Shown in pieces: positions 15,215 to 22,678 of a DNA stretch of 35,780 nt (its first letter is position 1; every line of letters begins with the position of its first letter). The notes below the pieces were generated by a model. It was not told where the DNA came from. It did no database searches and saw only the letters and a program-made list of their open reading frames with translations. The stretch spans positions 1 to 35,780 of the forward strand of contig JAJYNS010000090.1 in assembly GCA_021786195.1 (NCBI GenBank), written 5' to 3'. The position numbers and the translations under genes were made by a program. Source of the DNA: Actinomycetes bacterium (GTDB taxonomy: Bacteria; Actinomycetota; Acidimicrobiia; Acidimicrobiales; Bog-793).

Positions 15215-16192
15215 TCAGTCTACGCCGACCTGCCCTCGGCGGTGCCCCGCGCCCTGGGCCCGCTCGGGCGAGTAGCGCTGGGCGCGGCGGACGACCAGTC
15301 GGGAGATGCCGATCAGCGCGAGCACGACGACGATGATGAGCAGGGAGGCGTCGAAGGCCAGCGCGCGCACCGCCGTCGAGGGGTCGTCGTAGAAGGACCA
15401 GGTCGCGTACGTGAGGTAGCCGACCGGCTGGTGGAGGAGCGCACCGGTGGGATAGCCGTTCGACCAGAACGCCGTGTAGATGAGCGGAGCCGTCTCTCCG
15501 ACGGAGATCGCGAGGGCGATGATGATCCCCGTCGCGATCCCCGGCACGGCGGATCGCAGGACGACGGTCCGCAGCACCCGAGTCCTCGCCATCCCGAGCG
15601 CCTCTCCGCCCTCCCGGTAGGCGAGGGGGACCTGGCCGAGGGCCAGCTCGGTCGACTTCGCCACGTAGGGCACCACCAGCACCGAGAGGACGATGAGCCC
15701 GGCGAGCAACGAGAAGCCCCAGTGCAGCCCGACCACCAGCGCCTCGTAGCCGACGTAGCCGAGCACGATCGAGGGCACGCCGGAGAGCACCTCCGACGCG
15801 CCGCGCAGCACCGCGCTGCGCCAGTTCGGCCGTGCGATCTCGGAGAGGTAGATACCGGCACCGAGGCCCACGACGCCGGCGAGGACGCCGACGCCGAGCA
15901 TGATGGCGAAGGTCCCGACGATGGCGTTCGACAGCCCGCCGCCGGCCCCCGTCGAGCGAGTCCACAGCACGCTCCACCGCCAGCCGGGGACGGCCTTTTC
16001 CACGACCTCGACGAGCACCCAGACGACCGGCGCGACGACCAGGGCCAGGGCGAGGCCGCACGCCGACCACAACGCCCGGTCGGCGAGGCGCCGTCGCCGG
16101 GCGATCGCCGCCGAGCCCGTCCCACCCGATGGACCGAAGCGGTCGCCGCCCCACCCCTCGCGTCCCGAGACCGGGACGGTCCCCGCCGCCAT
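15215..16192 (-). CDS. pstA: Phosphate ABC transporter permease PstA
   Basis: This 325-residue membrane protein is one half of the phosphate channel. About six hydrophobic segments are visible. The permease-ATPase contact loop is present as EGGEALGMARTRVLRTVVLRSA near 212-233, followed by VPGIATGIIIALAISVGETAPLIY, the usual PstA stretch. SGVPSIVLGYVG is also typical. The ATG lies two bases after the pstC stop. The N-terminal 25 residues (Gly/Ser-rich) are not conserved. It follows pstC and precedes tatA. Confidence 0.95.
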   Translation of the reverse strand: MAAGTVPVSGREGWGGDRFGPSGGTGSAAIARRRRLADRALWSACGLALALVVAPVVWVLVEVVEKAVPGWRWSVLWTRSTGAGGGLSNAIVGTFAIMLGVGVLAGVVGLGAGIYLSEIARPNWRSAVLRGASEVLSGVPSIVLGYVGYEALVVGLHWGFSLLAGLIVLSVLVVPYVAKSTELALGQVPLAYREGGEALGMARTRVLRTVVLRSAVPGIATGIIIALAISVGETAPLIYTAFWSNGYPTGALLHQPVGYLTYATWSFYDDPSTAVRALAFDASLLIIVVVLALIGISRLVVRRAQRYSPERAQGAGHRRGQVGVD

Positions 16193-16194
16193 GC

Positions 16195-17238
16195 TCAGAA
16201 ACCGGCCCCGATCGGCAGCGCGGCCCCCCGGGCGGCGCGCCGCACCAGGAGGCGGGCGCCGACGTTCACGAGGAGCGTCAGCAGCGCGAGGACGAGCGCC
16301 GCCTCGGCGAGCGTGCGCACGGCGAGGCCGGTCGGGTCCCCTTCGGCGGAGTCGAGCAGGGAGACGATGGTCGCGGCGATAGTCGTCATCCCCCCGTAGA
16401 TGTTCGTCGCGCTCTGCAGCACGCTCCCGGAGACGAGGGCGATCGCGATCGTCTCGCCGAGCGCTCGGCCGAGCCCGAGGATCACCGCCCCGAGGACGCC
16501 GGTGCGCACCCAGCGCACCTGCACGGTCCGGAAGACCTCCGCCTGGGTCATGCCGAGCGCGACGGCACCCTCCTTCGTCGCCTCCGGCACCTGCCTGAGC
16601 AGGTCTCGGCTGGTCGCGGCGATGATCGGGACGATCATGCAGGCGAGCACGAGCCCACCGCTCAGCAGGCCGAGGCCGTGGCCGACGTTGCCCCGGAAGA
16701 TGTCGAAGGGCGGGACGTTCGGGAGGTGGGCGAGGATCGGGTAGACGTCTCTCGCCAGCCAGGGCCCGAACGCGAGGACGCCCCACAGGCCGAAGACGAC
16801 GCTCGGTATCCCGGCGAGGACCTCGAGGCAGAAGCCGACGGCGCCGGCGAGGCGGGCCGGGAGCTTCTCGACGACGAGCACCGCGGCGCCCACGGCCAAG
16901 GGGAAGGCGACGACGATCGCGATGGCCGAGGACTCGAGGGTCCCGATGATCAAGGGGAAGGCGCCGTAGCTCGCGCCGGCGGGGTGGAGCACGCCCCCCG
17001 TGCGCACCGGCTGCCCGTAGTAGTCGCCAGGTCGCCAGGCGCTCCCGACGAGGAAGTGCCACCCGTTGAAGCGGATCGCCGGGAGCGCCTCGAAGACGAG
17101 GATGGCGACCGTGGCGGCGAGGGCGCCGAGGGGAACGACCGCGCTCGTCGCGGTCGCCGCCGCGAGCGCCCGCTCGCCGAGGAGGCGGCCCCGTGACCGC
17201 CGACCGGTGGTCCCTGCCACGAGGCCGCCCCGCTCCAC
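16195..17238 (-). CDS. pstC: Phosphate ABC transporter permease PstC
   Basis: This 347-residue membrane protein pairs with PstA. FNGWHFLVGSAWRPG near residues 57-71 is the periplasm-side stretch typical of PstC. The contact loop is EATKEGAVALGMTQAEVFRTV, and the RALGETIAIALVSG segment is diagnostic for Pst permeases. A GTG at 17238 gives the longest frame; another GTG six codons in is also possible. It follows pstS by 32 bases and lies just before pstA, giving gene order pstB-pstS-pstC-pstA. In many bacteria pstB comes last, so the order here is a local variant. Confidence 0.95.
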   Translation of the reverse strand: MERGGLVAGTTGRRSRGRLLGERALAAATATSAVVPLGALAATVAILVFEALPAIRFNGWHFLVGSAWRPGDYYGQPVRTGGVLHPAGASYGAFPLIIGTLESSAIAIVVAFPLAVGAAVLVVEKLPARLAGAVGFCLEVLAGIPSVVFGLWGVLAFGPWLARDVYPILAHLPNVPPFDIFRGNVGHGLGLLSGGLVLACMIVPIIAATSRDLLRQVPEATKEGAVALGMTQAEVFRTVQVRWVRTGVLGAVILGLGRALGETIAIALVSGSVLQSATNIYGGMTTIAATIVSLLDSAEGDPTGLAVRTLAEAALVLALLTLLVNVGARLLVRRAARGAALPIGAGF

Positions 17239-17270
17239 GCCTGCCTGGTCCTATCTCGCCCGGCTGCGGC

Positions 17271-18497
17271 CTAGGAGACCTTGCCGAGCAGCGACATCGC
17301 GACCTCGATCGCCGAGGGCGAGAGCGCCTGGAAGTAGACCGGCCCGAGGAACCTGCCCGAGGAGCCGTAACGAGGGTCCATTCCCCAGGCGAGGAAGGAC
17401 TTCACCGCTTGGGCCGTCGAGGCGCTCTTCTGGTGCTCGTTCACGATCGCGTACTCGAAGTTGACGATCGGGTAGCCGTCCTTGGCGGCAGGCGAGCTCG
17501 AGTCGATGAGCGACAGCGCGGCGTTCGCCGGCAGGCTCGTGTAGGAGGCCACCTCGGCGGCGATCGCCTTGTGCGTCGGGAGCTCGTAGTTGCCGTCGCC
17601 GTTGAGGATCTGGGCGTAGCCGAGCCCGTCCTTGATCGCCTCGTTGAGGTAGCTCACCCCGATGTAGGCGATGCAGCCCGGCGTGGCCTTGCAGCCCGTC
17701 TCCATGCCCTGGTTGCCCTGCTCGGCGAGGGCCGCCGGGTTGCTCGGCCACTGCACCGACGTGTTCGGGCCGCCCTGGCTCGCGACCCAGCCCTTCGGGT
17801 CCTGGGCATCCTGGTAGGAGGTGAACAGGAACGTGTCGCCGCTCCCGTCGGAGCGGTGCAGCGGGACGATCGTCTCGTCCGGGAGCTTGACACCGGGATT
17901 GAGGGCCTTGATGGCGCTCGAGTCCCAGTTGGTGACCTTCCCGGCGTAGATGTCGTTCAGCAGGGTCCCGTCGATCTTCAGGTGCGTCGTGCTCGGGATG
18001 CCCTTGACGTTGTAGTCGATCTGCTGCGCGGAGACGTCGACGGGGATATTGAGCAGCGTCTTCGGGTCCGTCGGCGGCAGGTAGGCGTCGGAGGCGCCGA
18101 TCTGCACGGCCCCGTCGAGCGCCTCTGACTGCCCCGTGCCCGAGCCGGTCCCGGCGGTCGTCACCGAGATGTTCGAGTGCAGCTTGTCGTAGGCCGCCGC
18201 CCACTTGCTGATCAGCGGGTACAGCAGCGTCGAGCCGGTCTCGAGGAGGGAGACCTTCGAGCTTGGCGGCGTCTCGAGCGCGCTCAGCTGCTTCTCCACC
18301 GCCGGGTAGGTGAGCGTGGTCCCGCTCGACTTCGCCCGGGCGGTCGAGGCGCCCGCGGGCAGGGCCGTGGCGCCGGCGAGCGCGAGGGTCCCGGCGAGCG
18401 CCGCCCCCATCGCCGCGGCGGCACCCCTGGGCCGCCGGGCCGCCTGCCGCTCGGCGGCCTTCGCGTGTGTAAGTCCGGCTAGTTGCATCTCAGCCAT
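17271..18497 (-). CDS. pstS: Phosphate-binding protein PstS
   Basis: This 408-residue substrate-binding protein feeds phosphate to PstCA. TGSTLLYPLISKWAAAY and TTAGTGSGTGQSEALDG near the start of the mature domain, and LHRSDGSGDTFLF, are the phosphate-contacting loops of the family. The N-terminus is a basic region plus a hydrophobic stretch ending ALPAGASTARA. I see an Ala-x-Ala cleavage site but no lipobox Cys, so it seems to be secreted rather than lipid-anchored. Two ATGs compete: 18497 is only two bases after the AAAGGAGC ribosome site, and 18488 is 11 bases after it. I give the longer form. Confidence 0.93.
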   Translation of the reverse strand: MAEMQLAGLTHAKAAERQAARRPRGAAAAMGAALAGTLALAGATALPAGASTARAKSSGTTLTYPAVEKQLSALETPPSSKVSLLETGSTLLYPLISKWAAAYDKLHSNISVTTAGTGSGTGQSEALDGAVQIGASDAYLPPTDPKTLLNIPVDVSAQQIDYNVKGIPSTTHLKIDGTLLNDIYAGKVTNWDSSAIKALNPGVKLPDETIVPLHRSDGSGDTFLFTSYQDAQDPKGWVASQGGPNTSVQWPSNPAALAEQGNQGMETGCKATPGCIAYIGVSYLNEAIKDGLGYAQILNGDGNYELPTHKAIAAEVASYTSLPANAALSLIDSSSPAAKDGYPIVNFEYAIVNEHQKSASTAQAVKSFLAWGMDPRYGSSGRFLGPVYFQALSPSAIEVAMSLLGKVS

Positions 18498-18511
18498 TGC
18501 TCCTTTGACCT

Positions 18512-18527
18512 GCCCGCCGGGGCGGGC
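18512..18527 (-). other. Hairpin in the pstS leader
   Basis: Six-base arms at 18512-18517 and 18522-18527 pair perfectly around a four-base loop, ending 15 bases before the first pstS ATG and close to its ribosome site. It could modulate or stabilise pstS mRNA. Chance pairing is common in GC-rich DNA, so the role is uncertain. Confidence 0.3.
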
Positions 18528-18580
18528 GTCGGGTGGGCAGTTGCGCGTGGGCCCCGTCCGTCTCGGGCGCCCCCTGTGTT

Positions 18581-18594
18581 GCGCGCCGGCGCGC
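18581..18594. other. 14-bp perfect palindrome directly after pstB
   Basis: GCGCGCCGGCGCGC is its own reverse complement and lies two bases beyond the pstB stop (18597-18599 on the minus strand). As RNA it would fold tightly between pstB and pstS. It could act as a processing or attenuation point that lets pstS differ in level from pstB. No T tract follows. Confidence 0.4.
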
Positions 18595-18596
18595 CT

Positions 18597-19475
18597 TCAG
18601 CGCTCGGCGCCCGGGTCGACCTCGCCACCGAGGTAGCGGGCCGTCTCGGCTCTCCTGGGCCGCTCGAAGAGCTCGGCCGTCGGGCCGACCTCGACGAGGC
18701 GGCCCTGGTAGAAGAAGATCGTGTAGTCCGAGAGCCGGCGCGCCTGGGCGAGGTCGTGGGTGACGATCACCGCGGTGCGCGCCGGGGTGAGCCTGCGCAC
18801 GAGCTCCTCGACCGCCTCGGTGGAGCGGGGGTCGAGCGAGGAGGTCGGCTCGTCGAGGAGCAGGACCTCCGGCTCCACGGCGAGGGCCCGGGCGAGGCAG
18901 AGTAGCTGCTGCTGGCCGCCGGAGAGCCGGAAGGGCGAGTCGTGCATCCGGTCGGCCACCGCGCTCCACAGTCCGACCTCGGCGAGCTTGGTCTCGGCGA
19001 TGTCCCTGAGCTGCGAGCGCTTCGCCAGGCGGTGCGCCCGGACGCCCGCCACGACGTTGTCGGCGATCGACATGGGGAACGGGTTCGGCCGCTGGAAGAC
19101 CATGCCGACCCGGCGGCGCAGCACGAGGGGGTCGACGTCGCGCCCGTGGACGTCCTGGCCGTCGAGGAGGATCAGCCCCTCCCTCCAGTAGCCGCGCACG
19201 CGGTCGTTCATCCGGTTGAGCGAGCGCAGGAAGGTCGTCTTGCCCGAGCCCGACGGGCCGACGAGGGCCGTGATGGAGCCAGCGGGCATGTCGACGGTGA
19301 TGTCCTCCATCACCGTCGTCCTCCCGAAGCCCAGCCGGACGTCCTTCGCCGACATCACGACTCTCGGGCCGACCGGGGCCGCCGTCGGCGCCGGACCCGC
19401 GAGCGAGGCCCGTGCGGATCTTGCGTCCTCGGTCATCGTCGCGAGGCGCTCCTCCCGGTAGTCGGCAGGTCCCAT
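18597..19475 (-). CDS. pstB: Phosphate ABC transporter ATPase PstB
   Basis: This 292-residue ATPase powers PstCA. Walker A GPSGSGKTT, the PstB-type FLRSLNRMND, Q-loop VFQRPNPFPMSI, signature LSGGQQQ, Walker B EVLLLDEPTSSLDP and the His-loop VIVTHD are all intact. The N-terminus before VVMSAKDVRLGFG is a non-conserved stretch of about 40 residues. Starts considered are ATG at 19475, a few bases after the predicted transcript start, and ATG at 19436, 12 bases after GGGAGGAG; I give the longer. It is the first gene of the pst operon and sits behind PHO-box-like repeats. No phoU is in the window. Confidence 0.93.
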   Translation of the reverse strand: MGPADYREERLATMTEDARSARASLAGPAPTAAPVGPRVVMSAKDVRLGFGRTTVMEDITVDMPAGSITALVGPSGSGKTTFLRSLNRMNDRVRGYWREGLILLDGQDVHGRDVDPLVLRRRVGMVFQRPNPFPMSIADNVVAGVRAHRLAKRSQLRDIAETKLAEVGLWSAVADRMHDSPFRLSGGQQQLLCLARALAVEPEVLLLDEPTSSLDPRSTEAVEELVRRLTPARTAVIVTHDLAQARRLSDYTIFFYQGRLVEVGPTAELFERPRRAETARYLGGEVDPGAER

Positions 19476-19485
19476 ACGCGGCCAG

Positions 19486-19491
19486 ACCGTA
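19486..19491 (-). promoter_or_regulatory. -10 box of the pst operon
   Basis: On the minus strand this reads TACGGT, fitting TANNNT, and lies 10 bases before the pstB ATG at 19475. The transcript would carry only about three untranslated bases. It is preceded by the PHO-box-like direct repeats. Confidence 0.45.
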
Positions 19492-19529
19492 GACCTACGA
19501 CCTGAACTGCAAAGAAACGGCACGCGACC

Positions 19530-19551
19530 GGGCGGTGACCTAGAGGTGAAT
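19530..19551 (-). promoter_or_regulatory. PHO-box-like direct repeats upstream of pstB
   Basis: Read on the minus strand, two adjacent 11-base units begin ATTCACC and GGTCACC. This matches the PhoP/RegX3-type pattern of 11-base repeats built on GTTCACC. A weaker copy, GTTCAGG at 19507-19501, lies exactly three 11-base steps downstream, still in phase and close to the -10 box. The regulator encoded at 27066-27953 is the natural candidate to bind. The 11-base periodicity is directly visible; binding is inferred. Confidence 0.5.
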
Positions 19552-19644
19552 CCTTTCGGGCCACGTCCTCTCGCCGCCCGGGGGTCCGCCGGCTCGCGCC
19601 CCCGGTGGGACCGGCCGGGTCGCGGCGGCTCGGGCCGCGCTCAT
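19540..19644 (-). CDS. Possible 34-residue ORF coupled to the TraG-like gene
   Basis: The stop of the TraG/VirD4-like gene overlaps an ATG (ATGA, 19641-19644) that opens a 34-codon frame ending inside the PHO-box repeats at 19540. The peptide is Ala/Pro/Gly/Arg-rich (starting MSAARAAATRPV) with no recognisable motif. The overlap matches the style of all other joints in this operon, which is the only argument for it. It could equally be chance. Confidence 0.2.
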   Translation of the reverse strand: MSAARAAATRPVPPGARAGGPPGGERTWPERIHL

Positions 19645-21368
19645 GCTCGGGCCGCCAAGCGGCGCAGCGCCGGGTCCGAGTAGAAGGGGCGGAGGCGGAG
19701 GCGGGCCGGGGGGAGGTGCCCGTAGAGCAGGACCGCCTCGCCGGGGACGAGGCAGCGCAGCGTCTCGGCCGGGGCAAGCCGCCGGGTCGCCACGCTGCTG
19801 GTCGTGCTCGACCGGCCCTCGGCGTCGAGGGTCGTGGAGGTGACGGCGTGCTCCTCCTCGCCGATCAGCCGGCTGGCCTGCTCGAGGGTCGCCGGGTCGG
19901 CGATGCCCGGGCAGTAGAGCTTCGCCCGGTGGTTGTTGACCACGGTCGGGGCTCGAGCGCCGTAGCGCGCCTCGACCTGGGCGAGGTCCTGCCAGACGGT
20001 GACGAGCTGCACGCCGTGCGAGGCCGCCGTCGCCGCGAGGACGTCGAGCGAGGCGAGCGGGGCGACGTTCGCCGCCTCGTCGAGGACGATCAGCAGCGGC
20101 GGCTCGAGCGGCCGGCCCCTCCGAGACGCCAGAGTGAGCGCCTCCTCGACGACCTGGCGGACGATCGCCACGAACACCGACTGCAGGCGCTCCTGCTCGT
20201 GGGAGGGAGCGACGAGGTAGGCGGTGTGCCACCCGCCGTCGAGCAGCGCCGAGGGGTCGAGCTCATGGCGCTCGCAGCTCGCCTCGACGAGCGGGTCGGC
20301 GTAGGCGGCGAGGACGGTCTCGGCTGTCGTGTAGACCGAGCTGCGCTGGCGCTCCTCGCGCGAGAAGCTCGCCTCCGCGGCGCGCAGCGCCTCGGGCACC
20401 CCGGCGAGCTCGAGGGCGGTCGTCACCTCCTCGGTCTCCTGGGTGTCCACCCACCGCACGACGTCCGCCATCGACCGACCGGCGCTCGCCGCCGCGAACA
20501 GCAGCGGCGCGAGCAGCTTCTCGGCCGTCGAGTACCAGAACGCGGCGTCGTCCAGGCCCCCTGCTCGGGCCACCCCGCACAGGCCGGCGGCGACCTTGCG
20601 AGCCCCCTGCCAGGTCCTCGACGCGGCGAGCGGCGACCACCCCGAGCCCCGGTGGGGCGTCACGCCGACCGGGTCGAACACGTGCACCCGGCCGAGCTCG
20701 CTGCGCCTGGCGTGGCTGTCGCGCACGAGGTCGGTCTTCACGCTCGTCGCGAGCACCGGCCCCTCCCACTCGAGAAGGGCGGGGATAGCGAGCCCGCTCG
20801 TCTTGCCCGACTGCGTCGGCCCGACGACGAGGAGCGACTGGCCACGCTCGCAGGCGACGAGGCGGCCGCCGGCCCGCCCGAGGACGAGCCGGCCGCCGCC
20901 GGCACGCCGCACCTCGAGCGGCGAGAGCTCCCTCCTCGCTGCCCACCCGCCGCCCCTTCCGCCCGCCCCGGCGCCGCCCGAGCCGGGGCGCCTCCCGCCG
21001 CCTCGTCGTCTCGCCGAGGCGCCCCAAAGTCGCCGCAGGCCGGTGGCGGCGCAGGCGAGGAGCAGCCAGAGCAGGGCGAGCGACGCGTAGAACAGGACCG
21101 CCCCGGGGACATCGGCTCGGGCCGAGGCCGGCCACCCGAGCCGGGGCGCCCGGGGGTGGCCGAGCACGCCGAGCAGGAGCGACGGCGCCTCCCTCAGCGG
21201 CACCGGCGGCCAGCGGCGGCCGGAGAGAAGGGCCGAGAGCCCGCCGGCGAGCCAGAACGACACGCCGAGGGCCGCCGAGCCGAGCACGGCGGCGCACAGC
21301 GCTCGCTCGCCTCTGGAGAAGCCCGGGCGGCCCCCACCGGGCGCGGGCTCCCGGCGCGCCGGGCTCAC
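19641..21368 (-). CDS. TraG/VirD4-like coupling ATPase
   Basis: This 575-residue protein belongs to the FtsK/TraG/VirD4 ATPases that bring DNA or protein cargo to a type IV secretion channel. Two hydrophobic segments (about 24-46 and 88-108) anchor it. Walker A is GPTQSGKT at 183-190, Walker B is LLIVLDE at 425-431, and VTVWQDLAQ follows at about 456-464, as in coupling proteins. ATSVKTDL near 207-214 is also a TraG/TraD-type stretch. The GTG at 21368 overlaps the preceding stop (GTGA); a longer frame upstream is only the shadow of the neighbour. No relaxase gene accompanies it here. Confidence 0.88.
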   Translation of the reverse strand: MSPARREPAPGGGRPGFSRGERALCAAVLGSAALGVSFWLAGGLSALLSGRRWPPVPLREAPSLLLGVLGHPRAPRLGWPASARADVPGAVLFYASLALLWLLLACAATGLRRLWGASARRRGGGRRPGSGGAGAGGRGGGWAARRELSPLEVRRAGGGRLVLGRAGGRLVACERGQSLLVVGPTQSGKTSGLAIPALLEWEGPVLATSVKTDLVRDSHARRSELGRVHVFDPVGVTPHRGSGWSPLAASRTWQGARKVAAGLCGVARAGGLDDAAFWYSTAEKLLAPLLFAAASAGRSMADVVRWVDTQETEEVTTALELAGVPEALRAAEASFSREERQRSSVYTTAETVLAAYADPLVEASCERHELDPSALLDGGWHTAYLVAPSHEQERLQSVFVAIVRQVVEEALTLASRRGRPLEPPLLIVLDEAANVAPLASLDVLAATAASHGVQLVTVWQDLAQVEARYGARAPTVVNNHRAKLYCPGIADPATLEQASRLIGEEEHAVTSTTLDAEGRSSTTSSVATRRLAPAETLRCLVPGEAVLLYGHLPPARLRLRPFYSDPALRRLAARA

Positions 21369-22678
21369 CGGCCGAGGAGCCGGGCGTCGGTGTCGACGAG
21401 CACCCGCTCCGCCGGCGAAAGCCGGTGCTCGACGAGGAAGGAGCGTCCGGCGACGCGCCACAGGGCCACCCCTCGGCCAAGCGCGCCGAGGGCGCGGGTC
21501 TCGGCGGCCGACAGGCCCAGGGCGGCGGCGACGCCCGGTAGCTCCGCAGGGGGCTGGGCGTAGCAGACGATCGTCTCGGAGTCGGCGGCGAGGCCCTCGG
21601 CGAGCCGGGCGGTCTCGCTCCCGGCAGGCCCGGAGGCGGCGAGGTCCGAGACCCGGTGGACGACCGCGAGGTTGGCGACGCCCCGGGCCCTTGCGAGCTT
21701 CCAGGACGCCTGGAGCCACCTGGCGACGGCGGGGTTGGACAGCACCGCCCAGGCCTCGTCGACGACGAGGAACGTCCTTTGCGCGCCCCTGCTCGCGACG
21801 GCGGCCTGCAGGGCGCTGGCGGCGCAGGTGACGAGGACGCCGAGCGCCGGGGAGTGGTAGACGGCCGAGAGGTCGAGCACGAGCGCGTCGGCGGCGAGGT
21901 CGAGTCCCGGGCTCGTCGGGCCGTCGAACATCCCCCGCAGCTCGCCGTGCACGAGGCGCCGAAGCTCGAGCGCGAGGTCCAGCGTCGCCCCGGCGAGCGG
22001 CCCGGCACCGATGCCGGCGCCCGCGGCAGCGCCGGGCGACGGCGAGAGCAGCGCCTCGACGACGGCGGGGATGGTCGGTGCGCACCGCCGGGCGACCTCC
22101 TCGAGCGCCAGCTCGAGGCCGACGTGCTCCACCGGGGTCAGGGGGCGCCCGAGGGCGGCGGCGCCGATCGCGGCGAGGAGCTCCAGGCGCCGGCGGCCGG
22201 CCCCGTCCCCCGAGGCCGGGCCGCCGGGTGCCGAGGCGCCTCGAGCCGGCTCCGCGGCGCCCTCCGCCGGCCCGCCCCCGGGCGGGCGCGGCAGCGCTGC
22301 GTCCGGCACGACCTCGAGCGGGTTCAGCCGAAGGCTCCCCCCTGGACGCAGCGCGACTGGCGCGACCCCGAGCGCCTCGGCCAGGGGCCCGTACTCGCCC
22401 TTCGGGTCGAGCACGACGACTCGACGGCCGAAGGCCGCCTGGCGGTAGAGGTAGGTCTTCACGAGGGCGCTCTTGCCCCTGCCGATCTGGCCGAGCACGA
22501 GCATGTTCGGGTTCGTGAGCGCACCGGCCGCGTAGAGCTCGAAGGGGTCGTGGACGAAGACACCGCCGTGCAGGTCCCGGCCGACGAGCACCCCCCGGGC
22601 GGGGAGCTGGCGGCTCGAGGCGAAGGGGTAGGCGGCGCCGAGCTGGGCGGTCGTCGCCTCGTGCGGCGGGACCCTCAT
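21365..22678 (-). CDS. VirB4-like secretion ATPase, short form
   Basis: This 437-residue protein matches the ATPase half of VirB4/TraE-type proteins. Walker A is GQIGRGKS at 63-70, FGRRVVVLDPKGEYGPLA follows at about 83-100, and Walker B is RTFLVVDEAW at 301-310. VirB4 proteins energise pilus assembly and transport at the inner membrane. The long N-terminal domain normally found in VirB4 is missing; the preceding SCO6880-like gene may supply that part as a separate protein. A low-complexity Pro/Gly/Ala insert spans about 128-160. The ATG overlaps the upstream stop as ATGA. Confidence 0.85.
   Translation of the reverse strand: MRVPPHEATTAQLGAAYPFASSRQLPARGVLVGRDLHGGVFVHDPFELYAAGALTNPNMLVLGQIGRGKSALVKTYLYRQAAFGRRVVVLDPKGEYGPLAEALGVAPVALRPGGSLRLNPLEVVPDAALPRPPGGGPAEGAAEPARGASAPGGPASGDGAGRRRLELLAAIGAAALGRPLTPVEHVGLELALEEVARRCAPTIPAVVEALLSPSPGAAAGAGIGAGPLAGATLDLALELRRLVHGELRGMFDGPTSPGLDLAADALVLDLSAVYHSPALGVLVTCAASALQAAVASRGAQRTFLVVDEAWAVLSNPAVARWLQASWKLARARGVANLAVVHRVSDLAASGPAGSETARLAEGLAADSETIVCYAQPPAELPGVAAALGLSAAETRALGALGRGVALWRVAGRSFLVEHRLSPAERVLVDTDARLLGR

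Noticed and set aside
21369-22085. N-terminal extension of the TraG-like frame
   Set aside because: It lies wholly within the VirB4-like gene in another frame and is Arg-rich nonsense; the GTG overlapping the VirB4 stop is the plausible start.
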